Source of the DNA: Tractidigestivibacter sp050946515
GTDB taxonomy: Bacteria; Actinomycetota; Coriobacteriia; Coriobacteriales; Atopobiaceae
Direction: 5' to 3'
NCBI RefSeq assembly: GCF_050946515.1
Contig: NZ_JBMNUX010000021.1
Coordinates: 1-22,438, forward strand
Length of the DNA: 22,438 nucleotides
The first letter of the stretch is position 1. Each line of letters begins with the position of its first letter. The notes beneath the pieces are model-generated. The model had not been told where the DNA came from and ran no database searches. It saw only the letters and a list, made by a program, of their open reading frames with translations. A program made the position numbers and the translations under genes. Shown piece by piece: positions 1 through 6,045 of the stretch.

Positions 1-1
1 C

Positions 2-40
2 GACTGGTACTACACAGGCATCAACCAGAGGGCAGCCTAG
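2..40 (+). CDS. C-terminal end of an unidentified upstream gene (partial)
   Basis: The second forward frame is open from the window edge to a TAG at 38-40 and ends in DWYYTGINQRAA. Only 12 residues are visible, so no family can be named. The aromatic-rich end reads like a natural protein tail. It would converge on the reverse gene that ends 27 bases further on. It may equally be a chance open frame. Confidence 0.25.
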   Translation, partial: DWYYTGINQRAA

Positions 41-67
41 ATGAGAAGGACTACGATAGGGACACCA

Positions 68-517
68 TCAGGCATGGGCTTTCGCTAGCCAACGCTCGTT
101 CGTGTCGAAGGATCTCAGCCAGTTCACGGAGTAGGTGAGGCAGCGGCGCATCAGCGCAAGGAGCCGCTTTTGGGTGAACTTTATCGGCAGGGCGGAATAG
201 ATGAACTTTTTATCCTTGTCGATGGAGTTCAGGAGGTACTGGGACACGGTGCGCGTCTCGCCGAACTGCGATATCTTGATGCTTCCGCATTTCACCAGGT
301 TGACGAAGCCGTGGTAGTACTCGTCGTTCGCGAAGAGGCTGAAGAAGCCGCGCGAGTCTATGATCTGGTTGAAGCTGAGCACCACGACGTTGCCGTTCTC
401 CACTATCTCGCGCCAGAGCGCCTGCTGCCCGGCGACGATCTCTTGGTCGGTCTTGCGAACCGAGTCGAGCTCAAAGAGGTAGACGTACTTGCGCTGGCTG
501 TTTGTGCGGGAAGGCAT
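68..517 (-). CDS. Conserved-looking hypothetical protein, probably frameshifted or truncated at its C-terminus
   Basis: The ORF is open further upstream, but the ATG at 517 is preferred because AAAGGA lies 7-8 bases before it and the composition changes there: the upstream part is Arg/Pro/Ala-rich junk. The 149-residue product starts MPSRTNSQRKYVYLFELDSV and has a mixed hydrophobic/charged, soluble character with no signal peptide or membrane segment. I do not recognise a function. After residue ~131 (LTYS) the sequence turns into VNWLRSFDTNERW and stops. A neighbouring frame from about position 122 reads ELAEILRHERALASESPC, which looks far more like a natural continuation. That frame also stops, at 51-53. 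The gene is therefore probably a remnant of a longer protein, or carries a frameshift. Confidence 0.55.
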   Translation of the reverse strand: MPSRTNSQRKYVYLFELDSVRKTDQEIVAGQQALWREIVENGNVVVLSFNQIIDSRGFFSLFANDEYYHGFVNLVKCGSIKISQFGETRTVSQYLLNSIDKDKKFIYSALPIKFTQKRLLALMRRCLTYSVNWLRSFDTNERWLAKAHA

Positions 518-701
518 TGCGTGTCCTTTGCTGCGGGGGACGAGTTGCTGCGAGTATTTTGGCGCATTTGCCGCGCGGCGTGCCGGCGGGAGCCGCCCCT
601 GCACTCCCAGCCCGCATTCCATTGCCTCCCGTCGTGTTAGGATTTCTGCCAAGCTTTCCTTTCTGGCGTCCGGACGGCGGTGAGGGAGGGGAGAGGCCCG
701 G

Positions 702-1682
702 ATGGATGACGGTCGAGACAAGAACGCGCAGGCGGCGCGGGCTGGCTCGGGAGCGCCGGCTCAGGGCGAGCCGGCGAGCGCGACGGAGCCGACGAGCCAG
801 GCTGGCCAGCCCTCCTCGCGGGGCTCCTTCAAGGCGTTCGCGCTCGACTTCGCGCACGAGTTCAGCAGGCGGCACTTCAACTCGCACGCCTCCAGCGCCA
901 CGTACTTCTACTTCCTCGCGATCGTCCCCATGTTCATCTTCGCCTCAGCGCTGCTGCCGCTCACGGGGATGTCGGAGGGCGACATGGTGCGCGCGGTAAC
1001 CTCCGTGCTGCCGGACAGCGTGAGCAGCCTGGCGGCCACGGTGATCAGGGAGGCGTACGAGCAGTCCTCCACGCTGATCCCCATCACGGCGCTCACGCTT
1101 TTGTGGACCTCCATCCAGGGCAACATGGTGCTGCTGCGCGGCATGAACAACGCCTACCAGGTGCCGCACGAGACGCGCCCGTACTGGAAGCGCCTGCTCA
1201 TCGCGTTCTTCTGGATGACGCTGCTGCTCGTGGTGTTCCTCGTGCTGCTGCTCCTGGTCTTCAGCGGGGCCATCCGGTCGTTTTTGAGCACCTACCTTCC
1301 CGACGTGTCGCTGCGCTTCGTCAGCCGCTCGCGCGTGTGGGTGGTCTGCTTCTTCTTCATCGCATGGCTGCTGGTGGCGCTCTCGTACTGGCTCATGCCC
1401 AACCGCAAGCACGACTTCCTCGACCAGGTGCCCGGCGCTCTGGTGACCACGGTTGGCTGGTGCGTCTTCTCGGCGTTCTTCTCCATTTACGTGAACGGCG
1501 TGAACAAGTTCACCACCTTCTACGGCAGCCTCGGGACGCTTGCCATCGCGCTCTTCTGGATGTACTGCTGCTTCTACATCCTGCTGGTGGGCGCGTTCGT
1601 GAACTGCTACTTCGAGAAGGACATCCACCGCGCGACCGAAAGGCTGCGGGCGCGGCTGCACCTGCGCAGGCGGGGGCGGTAG
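702..1682 (+). CDS. YihY/BrkB family inner-membrane protein
   Basis: The 326-residue product belongs by character to the YihY/virulence-factor BrkB family of polytopic membrane proteins, whose biochemical role is unsettled. The first ~45 residues are a low-complexity Ala/Ser/Gln-rich tail. Around residue 65 the family-typical SATYFYFLAIVPMFIFASALLPL begins the first membrane segment. Further hydrophobic segments lie near residues 125-145, 160-190, 210-230, 245-270 and 275-300, giving about six in total. The family-like TTFYGSLGTLAIALFWMY stretch precedes the last helix, and the protein ends in an Arg-rich cytosolic tail. The ATG at 702 follows a GGGAGGGGAG ribosome site. The gene stands alone and converges with the TetR gene 31 bases downstream. 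No T-rich terminator is visible in that gap. Confidence 0.9.
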   Translation: MDDGRDKNAQAARAGSGAPAQGEPASATEPTSQAGQPSSRGSFKAFALDFAHEFSRRHFNSHASSATYFYFLAIVPMFIFASALLPLTGMSEGDMVRAVTSVLPDSVSSLAATVIREAYEQSSTLIPITALTLLWTSIQGNMVLLRGMNNAYQVPHETRPYWKRLLIAFFWMTLLLVVFLVLLLLVFSGAIRSFLSTYLPDVSLRFVSRSRVWVVCFFFIAWLLVALSYWLMPNRKHDFLDQVPGALVTTVGWCVFSAFFSIYVNGVNKFTTFYGSLGTLAIALFWMYCCFYILLVGAFVNCYFEKDIHRATERLRARLHLRRRGR

Positions 1683-1713
1683 GGTCGGACTGGGCGCGCG
1701 AGCGAGCCAGCCG

Positions 1714-2280
1714 TCAGTTGCGCGCGATGCGCTGGTCGCTCTGGCCGACCATGGTCGAGAGCGAGAAGATCGCCTCAGCCATCTGGCGCGGGCTGTAGGT
1801 TTCCTCGTCCTGCAGCCAGTCGTAGATCATCTGGTAGGTTCCCGTGCAGGCGTAGCGGATGTAGAGCCGATGGCGTCGCACCCGCAGGCTGGACTGGGCC
1901 TCTTCAGGCGGGATGTTGTGCTGCTTGAGGTAGAGCCTCTCCGACTCTTTGCATACGCCCTGGACAATGCGCCCGTTTTTGTAGAGGACCTCGAACAGCC
2001 TGCGATTGGCGCGGATGTACTCGAGGTACTTGGTCAGGAGCTGCAGGTTCTCCGAGCTTTTCTCCGCGGTGAAGTAGGTGACGTGGGAGAGGAAGTCGCC
2101 CTCGAGGTCGTCGACCACGTCTGCCAGCGATTCGTAGTGCGAGTAGAAGGTCGAGCGGTTGACGTCTGCGTGCTCGCACAGCGCCGTGACGGTGATCTTC
2201 TCGAGCGGGCGCTCTGACATGAGCTCCACGAGCGCGTCCTTGAGCGCGGACTTGGTGAGCCTGACCTTCCTGTTTTCCAT
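1714..2280 (-). CDS. TetR/AcrR family transcriptional regulator
   Basis: This 188-residue protein has a TetR N-terminal helix-turn-helix: TKSALKDALVELM is helix 1, and ITVTALCEHADVNRSTFYSHYESLADVVDDLE at residues ~29-60 is the HTH plus helix 4. The C-terminal ligand/dimer domain (~70-188) is helical and resembles the small DhaS-like C-terminal class. The ORF opens at 2328, but I choose the ATG at 2280. It sits 11-13 bases after GAGGA, and the longer start would swallow the palindrome at 2302-2323. It is divergent from the SDR gene across a 137-base gap with two inverted repeats, the usual layout for a repressor controlling itself and its neighbour. Its ligand is unknown. Confidence 0.88.
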   Translation of the reverse strand: MENRKVRLTKSALKDALVELMSERPLEKITVTALCEHADVNRSTFYSHYESLADVVDDLEGDFLSHVTYFTAEKSSENLQLLTKYLEYIRANRRLFEVLYKNGRIVQGVCKESERLYLKQHNIPPEEAQSSLRVRRHRLYIRYACTGTYQMIYDWLQDEETYSPRQMAEAIFSLSTMVGQSDQRIARN

Positions 2281-2301
2281 CGAAACAGACACTTCCTCAC
2301 G

Positions 2302-2323
2302 TTTCGTTGCGTTGGCAACAAAA
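2302..2323. promoter_or_regulatory. Palindrome upstream of the TetR gene, candidate operator
   Basis: GTTGC at 2306-2310 and GCAAC at 2315-2319 form a perfect inverted repeat around GTTG. TTT at 2302-2304 and AAA at 2321-2323 extend the symmetry to 22 bases with one mismatched pair. It lies 22 bases upstream of the chosen TetR start. TetR-family proteins commonly bind symmetric sites of this size near their own promoter. Binding here is inferred. Confidence 0.5.
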
Positions 2324-2328
2324 GTCAT

Positions 2329-2352
2329 CGAGCTGTTCGTTGATGCAGCTCG
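2329..2352. promoter_or_regulatory. Inverted repeat overlapping a candidate SDR promoter
   Basis: CGAGCTG at 2329-2335 and CAGCTCG at 2346-2352 are perfect 7-base arms with a 10-base spacer. A sigma70-like -35 TTGATG (2340-2345) lies inside it, and TAGACT (2364-2369) is a possible -10 after 18 bases. This would place a regulator directly over the -35 of the promoter firing toward the dehydrogenase. Promoter elements match only 4 of 6 consensus bases each. Confidence 0.4.
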
Positions 2353-2417
2353 GCAGCCCTTTCTAGACTACATGACGAGAGTGGATTTTCTTACGGACCA
2401 TAAAAGATTGGAGCATC

Positions 2418-3179
2418 ATGAAGGACTGTTTTGACCTTACCGGTCGCGTTGCGCTGATCACCGGAGCGTCCTCCGGTCTTGGTCGCGAGTTTGCCAACGC
2501 CCTTGCCAGCAGGGGAGCAGACGTCGCGATTCTCGCCCGGCGCAAGGAGAAGCTCGACAAGGTGGCCGAGGAGGTCGGGGCCTACGGGCATCGCGTGCTG
2601 CCTATCGTCTGCGATGTCACCGATCACGAGGCCTCTGCCGCCGCCGTCAAGCGCGCGCACGATGAACTGGGTGCGATTGACATCCTTATCAACAACGCCG
2701 GCACCTGCGACGTGGTGCCAACCGAGGAGATTACCGAGGAGCGCTGGCACAAGGTCATTGACGTCAACCTCGAGGCCGTTGTGTTCATGACCAAGGCGAC
2801 CATCCCGTACCTGAAGGAGAGCAAGCACGGTCGCATCATCAGCATTGCGTCCATGTACGGTCTCCGTGCCAGCGTAACGGCTCCGATTCCCGCGTACTGG
2901 GCATCCAAGGGGGCCATTCCGCAGCTCACGCGCGGCTGGGCTTGGGAGCTCGCGCCGTATGGCATCACCGTCAACGCCATCGCCCCCGGCTTCTTCCTGT
3001 CCGAGCTCATGCCCGGCGATGATGCTACCTACCAGCAGCTCGTTGACGCGCTGATTCCGCTTAAGCGCATCGGGCACCCCGAGGAGATGGACGGTCTGGT
3101 GACGCTTCTGGCCTCCGACGGCGCGAGCTACATCACCGGTCAGACTATCTCCATCGATGGAGGCAAGACCGCCATTTAG
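2418..3179 (+). CDS. SDR family NAD(P)-dependent oxidoreductase
   Basis: This is a classical short-chain dehydrogenase of 253 residues, the normal size for the FabG/gluconate 5-dehydrogenase-like group. The nucleotide-binding motif is TGASSGLG (15-22), with INNAG at 91-95. The active site has Asn117 in IDVN, Ser145 in IASM, and Tyr160/Lys164 in YWASK. The C-terminus ends with the family-typical ITGQTISIDGG. The basic residues after beta-2 (ARRKEK, 40-45) suggest a preference for NADP, which is weak evidence. The substrate is likely a sugar acid, polyol or keto acid, but it cannot be fixed from sequence. A GGAG sits just before the ATG. The gene is divergent from the TetR gene and probably controlled by it. 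Confidence 0.9.
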   Translation: MKDCFDLTGRVALITGASSGLGREFANALASRGADVAILARRKEKLDKVAEEVGAYGHRVLPIVCDVTDHEASAAAVKRAHDELGAIDILINNAGTCDVVPTEEITEERWHKVIDVNLEAVVFMTKATIPYLKESKHGRIISIASMYGLRASVTAPIPAYWASKGAIPQLTRGWAWELAPYGITVNAIAPGFFLSELMPGDDATYQQLVDALIPLKRIGHPEEMDGLVTLLASDGASYITGQTISIDGGKTAI

Positions 3180-3210
3180 GCGGGCGCGCCCCAGTGGCGG
3201 CGTGCCCGCC
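3179..3210 (+). terminator. GC-rich hairpin after the SDR gene, possible terminator
   Basis: GGCGGGC (3179-3185) pairs with GCCCGCC (3204-3210), with an inner CGCC/GGCG pairing around CCAGT. The hairpin begins right at the stop codon. There is no T-tract, so intrinsic termination is uncertain. Confidence 0.35.
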
Positions 3211-3522
3211 GCAGCGGCGTTCCGAGAGGCTTTCTGCGCCGGCATCGGCTTCATCCGCGAGGACGTGCGTCCTAGCTTGGTGGGGCGGTGCCGGCGCTGT
3301 TCTCTTTGCGGGCGACTGTACGTACAAGAGTGTTTTTCACGGCATTGGAGCTATTAATTTCACAATGGTGTTTAGGTCTGTCCCCGCTGCTGGTGGTCTG
3401 GACAAGATTCTAACGATTCCTCTTTCCTTCTTCAGGCGGACTCTATATTTGTTTCCGGCCTATGTGTTGTGATTCACTTAGCAGTACATAAGTGGTTTTC
3501 GATACACGAAGTAGAGGAAATC
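3211..3522. other. Non-coding leader of the cas9 remnant, AT-rich in its second half
   Basis: No convincing gene is seen here. Up to ~3310 the DNA is GC-rich, with a small hairpin AGGAC-GTGC-GTCCT near 3258-3271. From ~3317 it turns AT-rich, beginning with a perfect 10-base palindrome TGTACGTACA (3317-3326). A TATATT (about 3443-3448) could be a -10 for the cas9 start. GTTGTGATTCACTT (3466-3479) loosely resembles the GTTGGAAATCACTC repeat downstream (about 10 of 14 bases) and may be chance. I see no convincing tracrRNA anti-repeat. Confidence 0.4.
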
Positions 3523-3666
3523 ATGTCTGTGCGCTATCGAATCGGCATTGATGTCGGGCTCCGTTCAGTAGGTCTATGCGCAGTTGAGATTGACGACTTG
3601 TCGGATAATCCCCTCAGCGCGATACCCACGAAGCTCTTGTTGGAAATCACTCCCATTTGCAGATGA
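3523..3666 (+). pseudogene. cas9 5' remnant: RuvC-I start of a type II-C-like Cas9, truncated
   Basis: The ATG follows AGAGGA at an ideal distance and opens MSVRYRIGIDVGLRSVGLCA followed by VEIDD. This is the RuvC-I segment of Cas9: the catalytic Asp is D10 in GIDVG, and the SVGLCAVEIDD wording is typical of actinobacterial Cas9. Homology appears to end near NPLS (about residue 31). The remaining codons (AIPTKLLLEITPICR) run into a 14-base repeat and a stop at residue 48. Cas9 is normally over 1,000 residues, so all nuclease, PAM and HNH regions are missing. No cas1, cas2 or intact array is in the window. The best reading is a deletion from inside cas9 into the array end, leaving an inert scar. 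The start signals are intact, so a 47-residue peptide could still be made. Confidence 0.7.
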
Positions 3667-3716
3667 TAGACTGAGTGTTAAGGGTCATCCCCGTATGCGC
3701 GGGTTGGAAATCACTC
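3639..3716 (+). CRISPR. Degenerate CRISPR-like repeat remnant
   Basis: GTTGGAAATCACTC occurs exactly at 3639-3652 and again at 3703-3716, a 64-base period consistent with one repeat plus one spacer. The second copy is preceded by GGTCATCCCCG...GCGCGGG (3683-3703). That is a short GC stem reminiscent of the hairpin half of type I-E repeats, which commonly contain TCATCCCCG and a CGGGG arm. The first copy lacks this half. No third unit follows at the expected distance. CTCAA-N6-TTGAG directly after copy two adds another small hairpin (3716-3731). Two partial units are not proof of an array; the adjoining cas9 start is what makes the call reasonable. Confidence 0.4.
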
Positions 3717-3825
3717 TCAAGCACGGTTGAGAAGATAGACGACGGCCTATTGCTCGCTATTAATTCTGAATCTCGGCTATTTGTCAGATAGAAAGAGGAA
3801 TACAAGCAGAAGTCGTCCCTTATTA

Positions 3826-4104
3826 TCAGAACCATGCCGGTTTTACATGGGGGCATGCTGACTCGTAAGCGTGCCGGCTCTGAGTGGCGTTGCTCACGTC
3901 GTATTGATATGCTTGCCCCTGTTGTTTGCCGTCGTTCGTGACGTTTATGACGTTCACCTGTCGTTTGCACTCGTTCGTGACGTCTGTGTCGCTGTTCTGC
4001 CGTTCTTCTTCTGAAACGTTTCCTGTCCCGCCTCTCCTCAAGTAACAGTCGCCGCAAAGGGTGCCGACGCGGGGAAATGTGCACCCCTCAAGGGGTATCC
4101 TCAT
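3826..4104 (-). CDS. Small orphan ORF, doubtful
   Basis: A 92-codon reverse ORF begins MRIPLEGCTFPRVGTLCGDC and contains a CGDC pair and two internal units, VTNECKRQ and VTNDGKQQ. These units arise from the 39-base (13-codon) tandem repeat in the DNA. No membrane segment is present and I recognise no domain. The ribosome site is poor (GGA only, too far away). The whole-codon repeat period and the absence of stops make it slightly more interesting than noise. It lies antisense to the leader of the amaP operon and may be spurious. Confidence 0.2.
   Translation of the reverse strand: MRIPLEGCTFPRVGTLCGDCYLRRGGTGNVSEEERQNSDTDVTNECKRQVNVINVTNDGKQQGQAYQYDVSNATQSRHAYESACPHVKPAWF
3921..3998. repeat. 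Two-copy imperfect 39-bp tandem repeat
   Basis: Units 3921-3959 and 3960-3998 match at 29 of 39 positions. They share the exact 13-base core TCGTTCGTGACGT at 3932-3944 and 3971-3983. The core contains the short palindrome ACGT. The function is unknown. Confidence 0.6.
4059..4096 (+). promoter_or_regulatory. Two mutually exclusive hairpins upstream of the amaP-like gene
   Basis: GGGTGC (4059-4064) can pair with GCACCC (4081-4086), or ACCCCT (4083-4088) can pair with AGGGGT (4091-4096). Both use the same ACCC, so they cannot form together. This is the geometry of an attenuator or switch if transcription starts upstream. No T-tract follows, and the start site is not known. Confidence 0.35.
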
Positions 4105-4157
4105 AGTGTTCCGTCCGCTCCGGCGGGCGGCGGTGCTACGCGATCGAGGGAGACAGC

Positions 4158-4919
4158 ATGGGTGGTTTCAAGCGCTTTTGCATGTTCATCTTCTCGCTGT
4201 CAGGGCTCTTGTGCCTGGCGGCGCTTGCCCTCACTTGGGTGGGGCCGTGGACTGACCAAGCAAGCGCCCTGATGACGGTGGACGAGTACTTTATCACGCT
4301 TGAGGTGCTGTTCTGCATCACAGTGCTCGGGCTTCTCGTCATGCTCTTCCGCTCGATCTTCTCGCGCAAGGTGCGCACCATCGAGATCACTACGGTCGAT
4401 GGCGGCGTCATCTCCGTCTCGCGCGACGCAATCGCCTCGCAGGCAAAGCACATCGTCGAGGCGGACGGGACTTGCACCGCCAGCCGCGTCACCGTCAAGG
4501 CAAAGAAGCGCGGCCACGTGCGCGTGCACGTGAAGGTGCTCCCGCACGAGAGCGTGGACGTCGTCCAGAAGGGCTCGCAGCTTCATGAGGAGCTGGCCAC
4601 GGGGCTCGTGGCGGTCTGCGGGGACAAGCTTGAGGACGTGAGCCTTGAGTTCGTGGTGCCCGAGGAGGTCACCTCTACCGAGGCCGACGCCGCTTCCCAG
4701 GACTCCGGCGACATCAGCGTCGAGCCGTCCTCGTACGTCTCGTATCCTTCCAGCGACGCTGGCGAGGAGGACGACGCCTACTCCGACTCCACGATGGAGA
4801 CGCTGCCTGCCACCGATGCCGACGCCCAGGGCGTCCCTGCGCCCCAGTCAACGGGCGAGATAACGGTTCCCATGGGGTCCTCGCGCGATTCGGCATCTGA
4901 CCAGAGCAAGGAGGCCTAG
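4158..4919 (+). CDS. amaP: AmaP-like alkaline-shock membrane anchor protein
   Basis: The 253-residue protein has two N-terminal membrane helices (about 8-30 and 45-66, joined by a short loop), then a cytosolic domain (~70-170). In that domain EITTVDGGVISVSRDAIASQAKHIV resembles the AmaP/Asp23-like fold. The acidic Ser/Asp/Glu-rich tail (~170-253) is probably disordered. AmaP anchors the abundant envelope-stress protein Asp23 to the inner face of the membrane in Firmicutes. The same job is inferred here because DUF2273 and Asp23 genes follow directly. The ATG is preceded by GAGGGAG. The next gene starts four bases after this stop, with its ribosome site inside this gene's last codons, which implies translational coupling. 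The long acidic tail is an addition to the usual compact AmaP. Confidence 0.82.
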   Translation: MGGFKRFCMFIFSLSGLLCLAALALTWVGPWTDQASALMTVDEYFITLEVLFCITVLGLLVMLFRSIFSRKVRTIEITTVDGGVISVSRDAIASQAKHIVEADGTCTASRVTVKAKKRGHVRVHVKVLPHESVDVVQKGSQLHEELATGLVAVCGDKLEDVSLEFVVPEEVTSTEADAASQDSGDISVEPSSYVSYPSSDAGEEDDAYSDSTMETLPATDADAQGVPAPQSTGEITVPMGSSRDSASDQSKEA

Positions 4920-4923
4920 CGAC

Positions 4924-5331
4924 ATGGCCGACGAGACAAAGAAGGCTCCCCGCGCGCGGGTTGAGCAGGAAGAGGGGCCTCGCCAGAAGCAGGCTGAGCA
5001 GAGGTCGGAGAATGCGGAGCCTAGGCCTGTCGAAGGCGGCGCGGCGGGTTCTGCGCCTGCGGTCAATGATGGCTCCAAGCAGGCAAGCGGCACCGTGCTC
5101 GAGCGCTTCTCTGGATGGCTCACCAAGAGCTTCCCCGGTCACGAGAACGCCTTCTTGGGAGGCGTCTGCGGTCTTGTCGTCGCAATCTTGATCGCGGCGA
5201 TAGGCTTCTGGTGGACCCTCTTGGTGGCTCTTCTGGTTCTTATTGGAGTCGCGATTGGCCAGCAGGCCGACGGAGACCCCAAGATCATCCGCGCAGTAAG
5301 CAAGTTCTTCCATGACCGGAAGAGCCAATAG
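4924..5331 (+). CDS. DUF2273 small membrane protein (Asp23 cluster)
   Basis: This 135-residue protein begins with ~55 charged, Lys/Glu/Arg/Gln-rich residues. A DUF2273-like segment follows: FPGHENAFLGGVCGLVVAIL starts one hydrophobic helix, then FWWTLLVALLVLIGVAIGQQADGD gives a second, ending in a short basic cytosolic tail. DUF2273 proteins are small membrane proteins found almost only beside asp23/amaP and are assumed to help hold Asp23 at the membrane. Canonical members are ~60-80 residues, so the charged N-terminal extension is unusual. AAGGAGG supplies a strong ribosome site overlapping the end of amaP. Confidence 0.85.
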   Translation: MADETKKAPRARVEQEEGPRQKQAEQRSENAEPRPVEGGAAGSAPAVNDGSKQASGTVLERFSGWLTKSFPGHENAFLGGVCGLVVAILIAAIGFWWTLLVALLVLIGVAIGQQADGDPKIIRAVSKFFHDRKSQ

Positions 5332-5370
5332 GAAACTTGAACAATCCGCATCCGAATAGAGGAGCTAAAC

Positions 5371-6042
5371 ATGCCAGCAAACGAAAAAGACGCAACAACG
5401 TACGATGTAGCCCCTACGCATGTGGAAAACGCCGACGCCATGGAGCTTGAGGGCGACGGCGGCCAGGAGATCGACCTCGCCGACGACGCTGACTCTGAGG
5501 ACTCCCTCACGTTCTCAAATGGAGTCATCGAGAAGATCGTCGCCATCGCCATGCGCGACGTCCCCGGCGTGGTGGGCATGAAGGGCAGCTGGTTCAACCG
5601 CGTGCAGGACGCGTTTGGCGCCTCCGACTCCACAAAGGGCGTCACCGTCGAGGTCACGCCCGACAGCGCCGTCAAGGTGAACGTTTCAGTGCTGATTGAG
5701 TACGGAGCCTATGCGCCGCAGGTGTTTGAGGACGTCAAGCGCGCCATCGTCAAGCACGTTACGGGCATGACCGGCCTTGAGATTGCTGGCGTCAACCTTC
5801 GCATCGAGGACGTGCTGACCCCCGAGGAGTACTCGCGCCAGAGCACCGCGGCCAACAACACCGCGGCTGCCCCCGCGGAGGGCGAAGCAGCCTCGACTGC
5901 CACGCCGACCGCCTCTGCCGACTCTGACGCCGCCGAGCCTGCTCCCGCCGCCGCGCCATCGCCCCAGAAAGGCGAGCCGTCCAAGCCCGACACAGATTCC
6001 GCGACCGCTTCCAAGAAGAGCGCCGTCGCCAAGGAGGGCTAA
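5371..6042 (+). CDS. Asp23/Gls24 family envelope stress protein
   Basis: The 223-residue protein has an acidic N-terminal tail (1-48), then the Asp23 domain (~50-155). The domain starts FSNGVIEKIVAIAMRDVPGV and continues through GVTVEVTPDSAVKVNVSVLIEYG and the IVKHVTGMTGLEIAGVNLRIEDV end. A ~65-residue Ala/Pro/Ser/Glu-rich tail follows. Asp23 proteins polymerise under the membrane and respond to cell-wall stress. The ATG follows AGGAG, 39 bases after the DUF2273 stop. MurT starts three bases after this stop and its ribosome site lies inside the last codons here, so the stress module and the lipid II amidation module are translated from one message. Confidence 0.9.
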   Translation: MPANEKDATTYDVAPTHVENADAMELEGDGGQEIDLADDADSEDSLTFSNGVIEKIVAIAMRDVPGVVGMKGSWFNRVQDAFGASDSTKGVTVEVTPDSAVKVNVSVLIEYGAYAPQVFEDVKRAIVKHVTGMTGLEIAGVNLRIEDVLTPEEYSRQSTAANNTAAAPAEGEAASTATPTASADSDAAEPAPAAAPSPQKGEPSKPDTDSATASKKSAVAKEG

Positions 6043-6045
6043 CGC

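Larger units (their letters stand above)
3667..4157. other. Long gap between the cas9 scar and the amaP-like gene: repeats and hairpins, no clear gene
   Basis: Beyond the CRISPR-like unit this stretch is AT-richer than its flanks up to ~3830. It then carries a 39-base tandem repeat (3921-3998), a perfect palindrome GAAACGTTTC (4012-4021), and two overlapping hairpins (4059-4096). Short open frames exist on both strands (reverse 3826-4104; forward from the ATG at 3834), but none has convincing start signals or a family I recognise. The promoter and 5' leader of the amaP operon must lie in its last part; TATCCT at about 4095-4100 is one -10 candidate. Confidence 0.5.

Noticed and set aside
170..640. 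Forward ORF of 156 codons opposite the first reverse gene
   Set aside because: It is the mirror of the reverse gene, has valine/glutamate-rich shadow composition and no ribosome site.
945..1661. Long reverse ORF across the YihY gene
   Set aside because: His/Gln/Arg-rich composition is typical of an antisense shadow; the forward protein has clear family sequence.
2391..3254. Reverse 287-codon ORF opposite the SDR gene
   Set aside because: It is antisense to a gene with a full set of SDR motifs and lacks any recognisable domain.
3317..3522. Possible tracrRNA upstream of the cas9 remnant
   Set aside because: No segment with convincing complementarity to the CRISPR-like repeat was found; only a loose 10 of 14 match on the same strand.
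4041..4100. Hairpin series resembling the 3' part of a type II-C tracrRNA
   Set aside because: No anti-repeat precedes it and the hairpins fit equally well as an operon leader, so a tracrRNA call is not supported.
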